A stretch of 64,000 nucleotides of DNA from Pseudomonas putida (GCF_028682175.1 NZ_JANHKS010000027.1:17093-81092), one strand, 5' to 3'. Positions 8,860-18,012 are shown, counted from the stretch's first letter. Notes: generated from the letters alone by a model not told the origin. Numbers and translations are program-made.

Positions 8860-9156
8860 GCCGAACGTGCTCCTTGCGGGACTGCTGTGTCTGTATCAGG
8901 TAGACGAAAAAGACAGGGTGGTGATTAGAGGTTATCGGCGGGGAGGGGGTGGGCTTGAGATTGGGGTGCGTTCTGAGCCCTGTCCACGTAGCCGTGCTGC
9001 ACAAACTCCCTCAATGTCGGCCAAACTTAATATCTACTTTAGTGAGTGTTAAGTCAGATAATGTCTATTCTGGCAAACATTAAATAGCCATAGTCCATCG
9101 TTTAAAGCGTGCTAAAGTCGATATTATCTAACCTAACGCTCAATTCAGTGAACATT
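8860..9156. promoter_or_regulatory. Divergent promoter region of hscC and hipB-like gene with operator-like dyads
   Basis: A 297-base divergent intergenic region. The right half is AT-rich. AATATCTACTTTAG at 9029-9042 is matched by its near-perfect inverse CTAAAGTCGATATT at 9112-9125 (13 of 14). Between them TAATGT (9059-9064) and ACATTA (9077-9082) form a second dyad. HipB-type antitoxins bind such spaced palindromes to repress their own operon, so these are candidate operators; binding is inference. Confidence 0.5.
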
Positions 9157-9501
9157 ATGGAAGCCTTCTTCCCCGTCGCCTGCGCCGATAGCCTCAGCAA
9201 AATCGGACTTCTCGTCAAGGCCAGGCGCCTGGCCCTGGGCTTGCGTCAGTCCGACATCACCCAAGCCATCGGCGTCTCCGCCCATACCCTTCGCAAGATC
9301 GAAGGCGGCTCCGAACGCATAGACCTACGGTCTTTCATGCTCGTTCTCTGGCGCCTGGGCCTCAATGAACAGGTCTTCGCCTCGCTGGACGGGATCGAGC
9401 AGTCGTCGCAGATCAGCCGATATGTCCAGGACGACGACACCTACCAAAGCCTCGCGTCCCGGCGGGTAAGACTGGTCAAACCCAAGCCGGAGGACTTCTG
9501 A
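9157..9501 (+). CDS. HipB-like XRE-family antitoxin/regulator
   Basis: A 114-residue protein with a Cro/C1-type HTH (about residues 16-70: GLLVKARRLALGLRQSDIT then GVSAHTLRKIEGG). It is the antitoxin half of a hipBA-type module. The ATG at 9157 is preferred to a GTG 48 bases upstream that would sit inside the putative operator. Its stop codon overlaps the ATG at 9501 that opens the hipA remnant, the usual translational coupling. With the toxin destroyed it may persist only as an autoregulator. Confidence 0.82.
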   Translation: MEAFFPVACADSLSKIGLLVKARRLALGLRQSDITQAIGVSAHTLRKIEGGSERIDLRSFMLVLWRLGLNEQVFASLDGIEQSSQISRYVQDDDTYQSLASRRVRLVKPKPEDF

Positions 9502-9805
9502 TGTCTCGTGCCTATATCTACATGGAGCATCCGCAGACTGAAGAGTTGCTGACGCTGGGGAGGCTGACGCTGAAGGGGGCGGCCATGCAATCATATCGCT
9601 GGAGGGCCAATGGCGTCTTTCACCCCTATACGAGGTGCGGCCGACCCTCGGCGAGGGCCCCGCGCAAACGCTGGCCATGGCGGTTGGAAAAGAAGGCCGG
9701 AAAGTCAGCCGTGCAAACCTGCTCAGCCATCACGCGCACTTCGCGCTGTCCCTCGACGAGGCCCGGAATGTGCAGGCGGTGAGTTCGTTGCATATGCGGG
9801 GGTAG
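9501..9805 (+). pseudogene. hipA toxin-kinase remnant (internal deletion and frameshift)
   Basis: The first 26 codons (MSRAYIYMEHPQTEELLTLG onward) read as a HipA N-terminus. From about 9581 a different frame reads a HipA C-terminus: EGQWRLSPLYEVRPTL, then LAMAVGKEGRKVSRANLL, ending at a stop at 9803-9805. A normal HipA is about 400 or more residues, so roughly 300 codons including the kinase catalytic core are missing and the two ends are out of frame. The open frame from 9501 runs on as meaningless sequence to 9782. The assignment rests on recognising both ends; no catalytic motif remains. Confidence 0.75.
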
Positions 9806-10172
9806 ATACGTGATGGGCGACGTTACGCAAAACCGATGGACTGCAAACTCTTCGTTCATTTGCCCGACATCCAGGTCGTAGAACCTGATTATCCAGTCAG
9901 GCCCGCTCTCATGAGTGCCCTGCCAAAAACCCGCAACAAGGCGTCATATCTGCATGCGCGGTATGCAGACCCTACTCCCGCCCCCTTTCTTCAAAAAAGG
10001 ATTCTGTCGGCCGCGCCTTTTCAATACAAAAATTAATCTTCGGATTCGTCCTACTTGAGTACAGGCGCTTTCCGATATCACCCCTCTCTCCCTGATGCTC
10101 CAATCGGCGCCCATAGGCGACCCAGACATCGAGTAGATAAATGGCCGCCGTCCTCAGGATCCGGAGGCCAGC
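9806..10172. other. Intergenic region before the T6SS module
   Basis: 367 bases without a convincing gene; short open frames here lack a ribosome site and protein-like composition. It presumably holds the promoter of the vgrG operon. GGATCCGGAGGCC just before 10173 provides the ribosome binding site of vgrG. Confidence 0.4.
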
Positions 10173-12854
10173 ATGAACATCAATCCAGCAGCACTTCTCT
10201 CGTCTCAAAAGCGTCGCCTGATCAAGCTCACCGTCCAAACCGAATCGGATTACGAGCTGGTGCTGGACAGTTTCACCGGCAGCGAATCGACCTCCGAACC
10301 GTTCAGCTTCGAACTGGCTTTGCTCAGTCGCGATCCGTTTCTTGAGCTCAAAACCCTGATTGACCAGCCCACATTGCTTGAGATCGAACTGGCCGATGGC
10401 GCGCGCCGCAACCTGCATGGTCATATCACCGCTTTCAACCACCTGAAAAGTGACGGCGGCTTGAGTTATTACTCGGCCACGTTAAGCCCGTGGCTCTGGT
10501 ATTTGAGCCAGCGAACCGACTCACGGATCTTTCAGGACCGCACCGTGCGCGATGTCCTGTACGCGGTTTTTGCTCATTACGGCGCACTGGCTGATTACAG
10601 GTTCGACATTTTGCAACCTTCGGCGCTGCGGGCGCACAGCTGCATCACGCAGTTCAACGAAACCGACCAACAGTTTGTGCGGCGACTGCTGGAAGAAGAA
10701 GGTCTGCTGTTCTATTTCGAGCATTCGCCGCAGGGTCATACGCTGGTCGTGACGGATTATTCCAGTTCGCTCAAACCGCTTGCACAACAACCCGTTATCC
10801 GTTTTCACCAGGAGGCATTGCCCGCCAGCGTCGACGCCATCAGTGAATGGACGGCCCATCGCCAACGGCAGTCCGATGTCATCTGCATCCCGACCTTCGA
10901 CTATAAGCAAGCGGTGACATGGGAGCGCAGCGATACGCGTTCGCTGAGCCCTGCGAACGAACGCCTACCTCTTGAGCGCTACGTGTTTGCCGATCAATAC
11001 AGCGCGGGCGGTTGGGAGGACACCGGGCGCCGTGCCGGCTGGCGCGCCCAGGCCCTGCATGCGCTCGGCAAAACCTTTCGCGGCGCAAGCAATTGTCGGG
11101 CGATGGTCCCCGGTTACACCTTTGAGCTGACCCAGCATCCCCGACATGACGGCCAACCATGGACGGCCCATCGCCAACACCGTGCACCACGCAACAGCCT
11201 CAAGGAGTTCCTACTGCTGAGCGTGCAGCACAGCGGCCGCAACAATTACCTCAACGATGATGACGAAGCGGTCTACCGCAACACTTTCAGTTGCATTCGT
11301 CGAGACGTTCCATATCGCCCTGTTTGCAAGACGCCTCGGCCGGTAGTGGCCGGGCCGTTGACCGCCATCGTGGTCGGTCGACAAGCCCTGGGCGAGGTGC
11401 AGACCGATGAGTGGGCGCGGGTGAAGGTGCGCTTTCACTGGCAGCGCGAACAACCCGATGAACCGAACATCGACAAGCGCCACGCGCAGGACACGGCGTG
11501 GCTGCGGGTGGCGCAACCTAGCGCCGGGGAAGGTTTTGGTCATCAGTTCACGCCGCGCATCGGTCAGGAAGTGGTGGTGAGTTTCGTGGCCGGGGACATC
11601 AACCGGCCACTGATCACCGGTGCCGTTTACAACAGCGGCCATCGCTCGCCACGCTTCAGCAACACAGGCGACTACAAACCGCTGCCCGGCAATAACGCCT
11701 TGTCCGGCATCAAGACCAAAGAGCATAGAGGCGCGGGCTACAACGAACTGATGTTCGATGACACTCCCGGCGAACTGCGCACCCGGCTTGCCACTGCCCA
11801 TCAGGACAGCGCCCTGAATCTGGGCAAACTCACCACCCCTCGCGATCAGGGCAAAGCCCGCCCCCTGGGCAACGGCGCAGAGCTGCGCACCAATGCCGCC
11901 ATTGCCTTGCGCGCCGCCCAGGGTCTGCTGCTGAGCACCTACGCCAAGCATCAGGCCCAGGACAACCAACTGGGCCGCGAAGCCCTGCTTGATTTGCTCG
12001 GGCAATGCGCCGACCTGTTCAAGTCGCTGGGGGAAACGGCCACCGCGCAGGGCGCGCAAGTGCTAGATCACGCCGGGATCGACAGGCTGCAACACAGCTT
12101 GAAGCAATGGCCTGCCCCGGACAGTTCAGCCAGAGGCGAGCCGCTGATCGCACTGACTGCCGAGGCCGGGATTGTCAGCGCCACGCCCGCTTCCCAAGCG
12201 CATTACGCCGGGGAAAACTTCGACACCACTGCGCAAGACCACCTGCAAATGACCAGCGGCGCGGCCCTGCGTCTGCACGCAGGCAAAGGCATTTCCGCCT
12301 TCGCCCAGGACGAAGGCATCAGTGCCATCGCCAATCGCGGCAAGGTGCTGGTTCAGGCGCAGGACAATGACATCGCCCTCAACGCCCAAAAGAACCTTCA
12401 CGCCTCGGCCGCCGAAGGCGAAATCGTCATGACCGCGCCCACTATCCGGCTCGTCGCCGACGACGGCAGCTACATCAAGATTGGTAGCGGGATCGAGATC
12501 GGGACGTCGGGCAAGGCCACAATATTTGCCAGTGAGCATGACTGCGTAGGGCCCAAGACTGACAGCGTGGCGATGCCGGGGTTTGGGCGCGATGCGGCCA
12601 GTCAGTGCGTGCTGTTTCATTACGCAGGCCTCAACGATGACCTCCCCGATGTGGCGACCGGACGCTCTTATCAGATGAAGCTGGAGGACGGAACGCTGCT
12701 TAAAGGCGTGACCGACATCGCTGGGGTGACACAGCTCGTAGAAAAGGAATGGATGCAGAAGGCTCAGGTTTCAGCGCTACACGCCGGTGCTGACGCTTCA
12801 ACTGCGCCGGACAGCGATGAGCAAGCCGATGCTGAACAGGGAGAGGAAAAATGA
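10173..12854 (+). CDS. vgrG: Type VI secretion tip protein VgrG with C-terminal extension
   Basis: An 893-residue VgrG/TssI spike protein. The N-terminal gp27-like part (about residues 15-390) starts with KLTVQTESDYELVLDSFTGSE and contains FNETDQQFVRRLLEEEGLLFYFE. The gp5-like OB fold follows (DEWARVKVRFHWQRE, and WLRVAQPSAGEGFGHQFTPR). A DUF2345-type beta-helix covers about 610-800. The end (about 815-865: YQMKLEDGTLLKGVTDIAGV) resembles the transthyretin-like tail that recruits lipase effectors or their adaptors. It is the first gene of a four-gene operon and overlaps the effector gene by ATGA. No T6SS sheath or baseplate gene is in the window, so it is an orphan cluster served by a secretion machine encoded elsewhere. 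Confidence 0.95.
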   Translation: MNINPAALLSSQKRRLIKLTVQTESDYELVLDSFTGSESTSEPFSFELALLSRDPFLELKTLIDQPTLLEIELADGARRNLHGHITAFNHLKSDGGLSYYSATLSPWLWYLSQRTDSRIFQDRTVRDVLYAVFAHYGALADYRFDILQPSALRAHSCITQFNETDQQFVRRLLEEEGLLFYFEHSPQGHTLVVTDYSSSLKPLAQQPVIRFHQEALPASVDAISEWTAHRQRQSDVICIPTFDYKQAVTWERSDTRSLSPANERLPLERYVFADQYSAGGWEDTGRRAGWRAQALHALGKTFRGASNCRAMVPGYTFELTQHPRHDGQPWTAHRQHRAPRNSLKEFLLLSVQHSGRNNYLNDDDEAVYRNTFSCIRRDVPYRPVCKTPRPVVAGPLTAIVVGRQALGEVQTDEWARVKVRFHWQREQPDEPNIDKRHAQDTAWLRVAQPSAGEGFGHQFTPRIGQEVVVSFVAGDINRPLITGAVYNSGHRSPRFSNTGDYKPLPGNNALSGIKTKEHRGAGYNELMFDDTPGELRTRLATAHQDSALNLGKLTTPRDQGKARPLGNGAELRTNAAIALRAAQGLLLSTYAKHQAQDNQLGREALLDLLGQCADLFKSLGETATAQGAQVLDHAGIDRLQHSLKQWPAPDSSARGEPLIALTAEAGIVSATPASQAHYAGENFDTTAQDHLQMTSGAALRLHAGKGISAFAQDEGISAIANRGKVLVQAQDNDIALNAQKNLHASAAEGEIVMTAPTIRLVADDGSYIKIGSGIEIGTSGKATIFASEHDCVGPKTDSVAMPGFGRDAASQCVLFHYAGLNDDLPDVATGRSYQMKLEDGTLLKGVTDIAGVTQLVEKEWMQKAQVSALHAGADASTAPDSDEQADAEQGEEK

Positions 12855-14875
12855 GCGACACAGAACCAAGCGTCATCGCCCAGAAAAACACGCGATTGAT
12901 CCCCAATCGCCCCGGCAATGTCCGGGTCGAAATTCCGCGCGACCTTCCCGGCGTAGTGATTTTCCTGCACGGCGTCAACGACCCCGGCGCCTCTTATGAG
13001 ACTGTGGAAACCGGCTTGTGCCAAGGGGTTAATGAGCGGCTGGATCGGCCGGATTTGAAAGCGGGGCGGTATGGGGCAGCATACCGAAAGGCTAAAGAAA
13101 TGCCTCGCGAAACATGGACGGACAAAGAAGAGAAGCTACTTGATGATCCAGACAATCATCTTTATCGGCGCGATTCAGACGATCCAAAAACCCGCAGCCT
13201 AATGATTCCGTTCTATTGGGGCTACCGAGCCGCACCCGAACACATCAAACGCGATGACGCCGGTGATCCCTTCAAGATGCGCAACCAGTATCAGGATGTT
13301 CATGGCAATCGCCTCGACCGGCACTTTGCCAAGGGTGGCGGTTTTTTTGCCAATGCCACCAACAACTTGCATGAAATGTATGGCGAGGGCTTCAAAGGCA
13401 CTTTCAAAACCAAGGCGCTGGAAATTGCCCATCCCAATAATTACCTGCTCTTTGCCGTTGCGCCGTTGCGGCATTATTTTGTCCTGGCCGCTCACCGCTT
13501 GGCGATGCTGGTCAGTGAAATCCGGCGCGTCTCGCCTAACGAGACCATCACCATCAAGGGCCATAGCCAAGGCACGCTGATCTCGTTACTGGCGCAGGCC
13601 TTGTTAGTGGAGAAGGGCGAGCGATGTGCCGATACCGTCATCATGGTGGACTCGCCCTACAGCGTGTTGCCCAACGTCACGCCCAGTGACCACGACACGT
13701 TGTCCACGCTGATTCGTATCGTCACGCAAGTGACGCAATTGCCCCACGCTCACCCGCCGTTATCGGACCTTCGCAACCTTACGACGTACGGTGGCCGAAG
13801 CGGGCCGCGATGGTCCTCAGTGCAAGGCACACGCACGGACAAAGTCGGCAACCTGACCGTGTTCCCCGAGCGCGATAATCGCGGCAAGGTCTATTTGTAT
13901 TTTTGCCCGGACGACACCACCGTTGCGCTTTCCGAGGTGCAAGGCATTGGTACTTACGGCATGCCGGATGTGTTGTCGGATGGCCGCCCGGCGATGATGT
14001 ATTTGCAGAACCTTGGGTTTTATCAGCGCATGTGGACCAAGCGCTATCGGGACGGCGAGCCAGTTTGCGTGGGCATGACGCCTCAGCCTCAATTTCTTCG
14101 TGCCGGTGGCGAACATCGGTATCCCGGTGGGGATCCTGTTGTAGGAGCGATAGCCAGAACGGGCATACCCGAAGGTCAGCAGCGCCTGATTAATGGTGAG
14201 GCTTTGAACCCGCAGCACGCGCCGGACATGTTCGGAGGAGAAGCCATTCCCGGCAGTCATGCCGCTGCCGGTAAAGACAAACCCGACGATGTGGGCAAGA
14301 GCATCGCGCTCGGCAAAGACGCGGCCAAATTCTTGTGGATCAGAATGCCTTCTGAATACGACGCCCCAAACACGACCCAGCAGGAGGCGTTGGCGCGCTT
14401 CAATGGACTCTCCGAAAACCTTGAAGACCATACCCGAGAAGTTAGAAAAGCGAGTTCTGCAACGGGCACTCACTCTCACCATGAGCGAGAAGAAACCCCT
14501 CGGGAAGCGCGGGCGCGCATGGAGCAAGACCAAAGCACCTGGGACGAAAATTCGTACCACTCGGCGATCCTGCGCAGCGCGGAAAACCATCGCTGGGTCA
14601 CGGCGATGGACATTGCCATCGGGCAGGCGCACTGCCTGGACGACCCGGTCATGCGTGAGGTGCTGGTGGCGATTGCGGATTGGAAGATAGATGAAAAGCA
14701 ACTTTTAACCCTTACCGAATCAACAGGGTGGTCACGGCTGAGTGCTGAAGCGCAGGCGTTAGTGAGAGCAAGTTATCTGTATTACAAAAAGGGCAAGTTT
14801 CCACCTTCTGATCTTGTATCGCTCACGCCACCGTCCCTCGTTACAAGCCATGTGAAAAAAGGAGCTGCACGATGA
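12851..14875 (+). CDS. tle3: Type VI secretion lipase effector, Tle3 family (DUF3274)
   Basis: A 674-residue alpha/beta hydrolase. The N-terminal strand VVIFLHGVNDPG (residues 35-46) gives the oxyanion region, and the nucleophile elbow GHSQG (237-241, Ser239) is the catalytic serine signature; the C-terminal half matches the DUF3274 type found in Tle3. Known Tle3 proteins are antibacterial phospholipases placed in the target periplasm by a VgrG. It has no signal peptide. It overlaps vgrG (ATGA) and the downstream DUF2875 gene (ATGA). In P. aeruginosa the order is vgrG2b-tli3-tle3-tla3; here no tli3 separates vgrG from tle3. Activity is inferred from family. Confidence 0.88.
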   Translation: MSDTEPSVIAQKNTRLIPNRPGNVRVEIPRDLPGVVIFLHGVNDPGASYETVETGLCQGVNERLDRPDLKAGRYGAAYRKAKEMPRETWTDKEEKLLDDPDNHLYRRDSDDPKTRSLMIPFYWGYRAAPEHIKRDDAGDPFKMRNQYQDVHGNRLDRHFAKGGGFFANATNNLHEMYGEGFKGTFKTKALEIAHPNNYLLFAVAPLRHYFVLAAHRLAMLVSEIRRVSPNETITIKGHSQGTLISLLAQALLVEKGERCADTVIMVDSPYSVLPNVTPSDHDTLSTLIRIVTQVTQLPHAHPPLSDLRNLTTYGGRSGPRWSSVQGTRTDKVGNLTVFPERDNRGKVYLYFCPDDTTVALSEVQGIGTYGMPDVLSDGRPAMMYLQNLGFYQRMWTKRYRDGEPVCVGMTPQPQFLRAGGEHRYPGGDPVVGAIARTGIPEGQQRLINGEALNPQHAPDMFGGEAIPGSHAAAGKDKPDDVGKSIALGKDAAKFLWIRMPSEYDAPNTTQQEALARFNGLSENLEDHTREVRKASSATGTHSHHEREETPREARARMEQDQSTWDENSYHSAILRSAENHRWVTAMDIAIGQAHCLDDPVMREVLVAIADWKIDEKQLLTLTESTGWSRLSAEAQALVRASYLYYKKGKFPPSDLVSLTPPSLVTSHVKKGAAR

Positions 14876-16563
14876 GCGATCACCCACCTAAAAAATCACT
14901 TCGACCGAAGTTAAAGGCTTATATCTGGAGCGCTGTCGCTTTGCTCGCGCTCTGGCTCGGCTTCGTTCTGTTTAGCTATCTGCGGGCATTGGAAAAAAAT
15001 TTTCAAATTGTTGATCTGCACCAAGGCATGCGCTGCGGTATCGCCGCGATCCTTGGCGCCGTGCTGCTGGTGTTTAGCACTCACTGGATAAGCAAGGCCG
15101 TCGCCCATGAACTAACGGGAGCTGGAAGTCATAAAGCCAAAGTAGAAGCTCAACAAGCTGAAAAACAGGAGGTCCAGCAACGGACGTTTTCGTTGGAAAT
15201 ACGCGGTGTGGGACTGGCGGTAAACGATTGGCACCAGTCGTCTGTGTGGCGAGAAATCGTCAAAACCAACAACAACTTCACGTCCATCTATCCATCGGAT
15301 GCCAAAGCTTATGGTCCTTACTTAAGTGATCGTGAAATCACCAGAGAAATCAATGTCAGCGTGGCATTCCAACACTCCGCTGGCGAAGCAGTGGCGTACT
15401 GGCCCATTCCTGTATTTGCACTTGGCCCGCCAAACCCCTATGAAAAGCCCTATCGAGCCGCAGGCCTGATTAACACCGGTCGTAACGAGGCGACCTTGGG
15501 CGTTACCCAGTTCCTTTGGCAAGACGATGAAAGCACTAGCCACGCCCAAGGCATGATCGAGCGACTCTTTCAGTTCTTCGACGATAACCCCGACGTCCCG
15601 CAAGCACTCATTGCAAGTCGGGACGGCGATCTGACGCGAGATGTTTATCGCAAACCTGGTACCCCCAGCCTGCCAAAACAGCAGCAAGTTGTGCCGACTA
15701 TCTACGAAAGCATGACTGGTCTGCTGGTCAGCCGTTCGGATCGTGTCGACGGATATCTCCGTCAATACGCGACCTATGATCCGGAGGATAACCAGAACAA
15801 AAACACTGATCTGGGCAAGTTATGGTTCTTCTATTGGGATCGTGATTCGAAATTCGATTCGGTGTACGAGGAAGCAGAGCGGGCCAATGGGGTTGAGGCC
15901 CCCCTATCCCCCGGCACCATGTCTACTGCCTACTGGCAGTCTCAACTCCCCGAGCTTTGGAAAACCATCAGCAACCGTGGCGCTAGTCATTTTGAGCCGA
16001 CGCCGTGGCTGCCCATTCGCTGGGCGAGTCATCAGATCAAGGAATTCGACGCCGCGCCGGTCCTGGGTTATCTGCATCGGCCCATCAAGGCCACGATGCA
16101 GGACGAAAATGGCAATCGCCTCAAACTCACCCTGCAAACCAAAGCCTTGCAAGCCGCTTGGTTGCAGGCCCTGGATACGTTGCCTGATGGAGAAAAACCT
16201 GTGCGCGTTTTCTACGACAGCACCGGCAATATTGACGTCGTCATCGCCCTGACCAATGCACTCCACGATTTCAACAAGGACGGGCACGGCATCGAACTGG
16301 GCAATGTGAACGAGGGTTATGACATCGGCCGTCGCCTGGGCAATACCGGGGTCAGCGGCGCGCTGGTGGAAATCAACTTGGCGACCATCGCCAGCTACAA
16401 GGAAGGCGGCACCAGCGCGGTGGTTTATGCCGGGACCGATGGCAGCCTGACCGTGCAAATGGTTCGCCCACCGAACGAAGCCCGCAAAGAGAAAAACTGT
16501 GAGAACCGTGGCGCCGACCCTTTCAAATACGGCTCCCCTGGCTCAGGAGCGCCTAAACCGTGA
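14872..16563 (+). CDS. tla3: Tla3-like type VI effector adaptor (DUF2875 family)
   Basis: A 563-residue protein with two N-terminal membrane segments (about residues 18-40 and 50-70) and a large soluble domain. Position directly after tle3 and overall layout correspond to P. aeruginosa PA0259 (Tla3), a DUF2875 protein needed to load Tle3 onto VgrG2b. ATGA overlap with tle3 and GTGA overlap with the PAAR gene indicate a single translationally coupled operon. The C-terminus (about 530-563) is charged and Gly/Pro-rich. The role as adaptor is by homology and context; I see no enzymatic motif. Confidence 0.8.
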   Translation: MSDHPPKKSLRPKLKAYIWSAVALLALWLGFVLFSYLRALEKNFQIVDLHQGMRCGIAAILGAVLLVFSTHWISKAVAHELTGAGSHKAKVEAQQAEKQEVQQRTFSLEIRGVGLAVNDWHQSSVWREIVKTNNNFTSIYPSDAKAYGPYLSDREITREINVSVAFQHSAGEAVAYWPIPVFALGPPNPYEKPYRAAGLINTGRNEATLGVTQFLWQDDESTSHAQGMIERLFQFFDDNPDVPQALIASRDGDLTRDVYRKPGTPSLPKQQQVVPTIYESMTGLLVSRSDRVDGYLRQYATYDPEDNQNKNTDLGKLWFFYWDRDSKFDSVYEEAERANGVEAPLSPGTMSTAYWQSQLPELWKTISNRGASHFEPTPWLPIRWASHQIKEFDAAPVLGYLHRPIKATMQDENGNRLKLTLQTKALQAAWLQALDTLPDGEKPVRVFYDSTGNIDVVIALTNALHDFNKDGHGIELGNVNEGYDIGRRLGNTGVSGALVEINLATIASYKEGGTSAVVYAGTDGSLTVQMVRPPNEARKEKNCENRGADPFKYGSPGSGAPKP

Positions 16564-16829
16564 GCCATCCCGTGTGTTTCGGCGACCCTACCAGCAGCGG
16601 TGGAACGGTCGTCGAGTGCCAACTGGACGGCATCCATTTCATCAACGGTAAGACGCCTGCGGTACTTGGGGATAAGGCCAGCTGCCCGCTGCATTTAGGT
16701 ATCTACGCGTTCGTCGAAGGTCACCCGAAGCGGCGAAGGAACGGCATTCCGGTGGTACTGGATGGGCATCGGCTGGAATGTGGTTGCCATGGGCTCGCGA
16801 GTTTTGCTGCGAGTGTGGATGTTCGGTGA
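16560..16829 (+). CDS. PAAR-domain type VI spike tip protein
   Basis: An 89-residue single PAAR domain (PVCFGDPTSSGGTVVECQ, then GDKASCPLH and the closing HRLECGCHGLA with the Cys/His zinc ligands). PAAR proteins sharpen the VgrG trimer tip. The start is GTG at 16560, overlapping the stop of the adaptor gene as GTGA, and no ATG alternative keeps the first strand. It has no toxin extension, so it is a tip only. It ends the vgrG-tle3-tla3-PAAR operon. Confidence 0.88.
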   Translation: MSHPVCFGDPTSSGGTVVECQLDGIHFINGKTPAVLGDKASCPLHLGIYAFVEGHPKRRRNGIPVVLDGHRLECGCHGLASFAASVDVR

Positions 16830-17080
16830 TGGTGCAGGTGGTCAATGCGGCTTTGGCTTCAGGTTGGTCGGCGATGGTGCCATATGCGTTTTTTGACCTC
16901 CCCCATTCACACTCACCAAAACGCTGTGCATCCAGAAGGCTGGAGGGCGCGTCACATAAGGGATGCGAAGCAAATTGTGAGTGCATTGTCGGGGTTTGTA
17001 TTAGCCAGCCGATCAGTCTCAGCGTGACAACCTTCATCATGAAAACTGGCAGCCATCGAAGAGTTCTCTAACCTACCAGC
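16830..17080. other. Gap between PAAR gene and the secreted DUF4431-like gene
   Basis: 251 bases in which short open frames exist on both strands, but none has a ribosome site, domain or normal codon pattern. It probably contains a separate promoter for the downstream gene. Confidence 0.35.
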
Positions 17081-17836
17081 ATGAATACTCGCTTATTGCC
17101 GGACACCACCCTCATGACTGTCATCTCCCGCCTTTATTACCTGCTGATGCTCGCCCTTTGCTTCTGGCCTTTTGCCCTCGCGCATGCAAGCGAATGCAAT
17201 CAATACGAGCCCGCAGATGCAACCTTGAGCGGCACCCTGACGCGCCAGGTCTTCCCCGGCCCGCCAGGTTTCGAAGACGTGGTCACTGGTGACGAACCGC
17301 AAGTTGGTTTCTACCTGTCGCTCTCCGAGCCCCTGTGCATGACCGGCAACCAGAACGAGGCCGACATCAGCGTCGAAGACAACGAAACACTGGTGCAACT
17401 GGTACTCCAGGCCACCGACTACGACAACCTGCGCCCCTATCTGGACCAGCCGGTGGTGCTCAACGGCACGCTATTCGGTGCCGTGACGGGCTTCCACCAC
17501 ACCCAGGTGTTGATGCAGCAGGTGCAACTGGTCAGCGGCATGAAGGCTGCGCCTGTGGACTGCGAACTGCTGAACCAGAAAGTCGGCATGCACGAAGAAA
17601 CCTACACGCCGTCGTTGCAGGGCAAAGTCATTGGGGGCAGGGCGTGGATCTATCAGGCGCCCAACCCGACGTGCAGCGACAAACGCCAGTTCATCGCCCA
17701 AGGCACCCCGGTCAGCGTGACGTCTATAGCGAATGGCGGGTGGGTGCGTGCGGAGGTTGCGGGCAATGGCGGCAAGCCGCTGGTGGTGTGGCTGGATCAG
17801 GCGCAGGTTTTGTTGGGGTTGGGGGATGCGGAGTAG
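17081..17836 (+). CDS. Secreted DUF4431-like protein, candidate immunity to the Tle3-type effector
   Basis: A 251-residue protein with a Sec signal peptide (hydrophobic core YYLLMLALCFWPFALA, cleavage after AHA) and a mature part beginning SECNQYEPADATLSGTL that resembles DUF4431. The C-terminal 60 residues look SH3-like (GTPVSVTSIANGGWVRAEV). It is predicted periplasmic, with Cys pairs that could form disulfides. An internal Met 33 bases in (17114) gives a more usual signal peptide and may be the real start; neither has a strong ribosome site. Being the only exported protein next to a lipase effector that acts in the periplasm, it is the best local immunity candidate; this is inference. Confidence 0.72.
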   Translation: MNTRLLPDTTLMTVISRLYYLLMLALCFWPFALAHASECNQYEPADATLSGTLTRQVFPGPPGFEDVVTGDEPQVGFYLSLSEPLCMTGNQNEADISVEDNETLVQLVLQATDYDNLRPYLDQPVVLNGTLFGAVTGFHHTQVLMQQVQLVSGMKAAPVDCELLNQKVGMHEETYTPSLQGKVIGGRAWIYQAPNPTCSDKRQFIAQGTPVSVTSIANGGWVRAEVAGNGGKPLVVWLDQAQVLLGLGDAE

Positions 17837-17935
17837 GAGACGCTGCGTGGCGAATCACCGGGAGGGATGAAAACCGTAATTTGCCTCTACGGATAGACTC
17901 AGTATGTAACCGCGTACACACCAAACCCCCACCCA

Positions 17936-17968
17936 CAAAAAAGCCCGCACATCGGCGGGCTTTTTATA
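17936..17968. terminator. Rho-independent terminator, bidirectional
   Basis: A stem formed by AAAAAAGCCCGC and GCGGGCTTTTT around a short loop. It can end both the DUF4431-like gene (+) and the tRNA-Arg transcript (-). Confidence 0.85.
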
Positions 17969-18012
17969 CACAGCGGATTCACAGAACATCTCGCACGCAC
18001 TGGAATCAAAAA

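Noticed and set aside
14139..14160. TGTAGGAGCGATAGCC inside the tle3 gene, similar to a family B arm
   Set aside because: Only about 10 bases match, there is no second arm and the reading frame is intact, so it is probably chance.
16642..17071. Frames of 97 and 132 codons around the PAAR gene and following gap, considered as a missing immunity gene
   Set aside because: They overlap the PAAR gene, have no signal peptide or ribosome site, and read like random translation.
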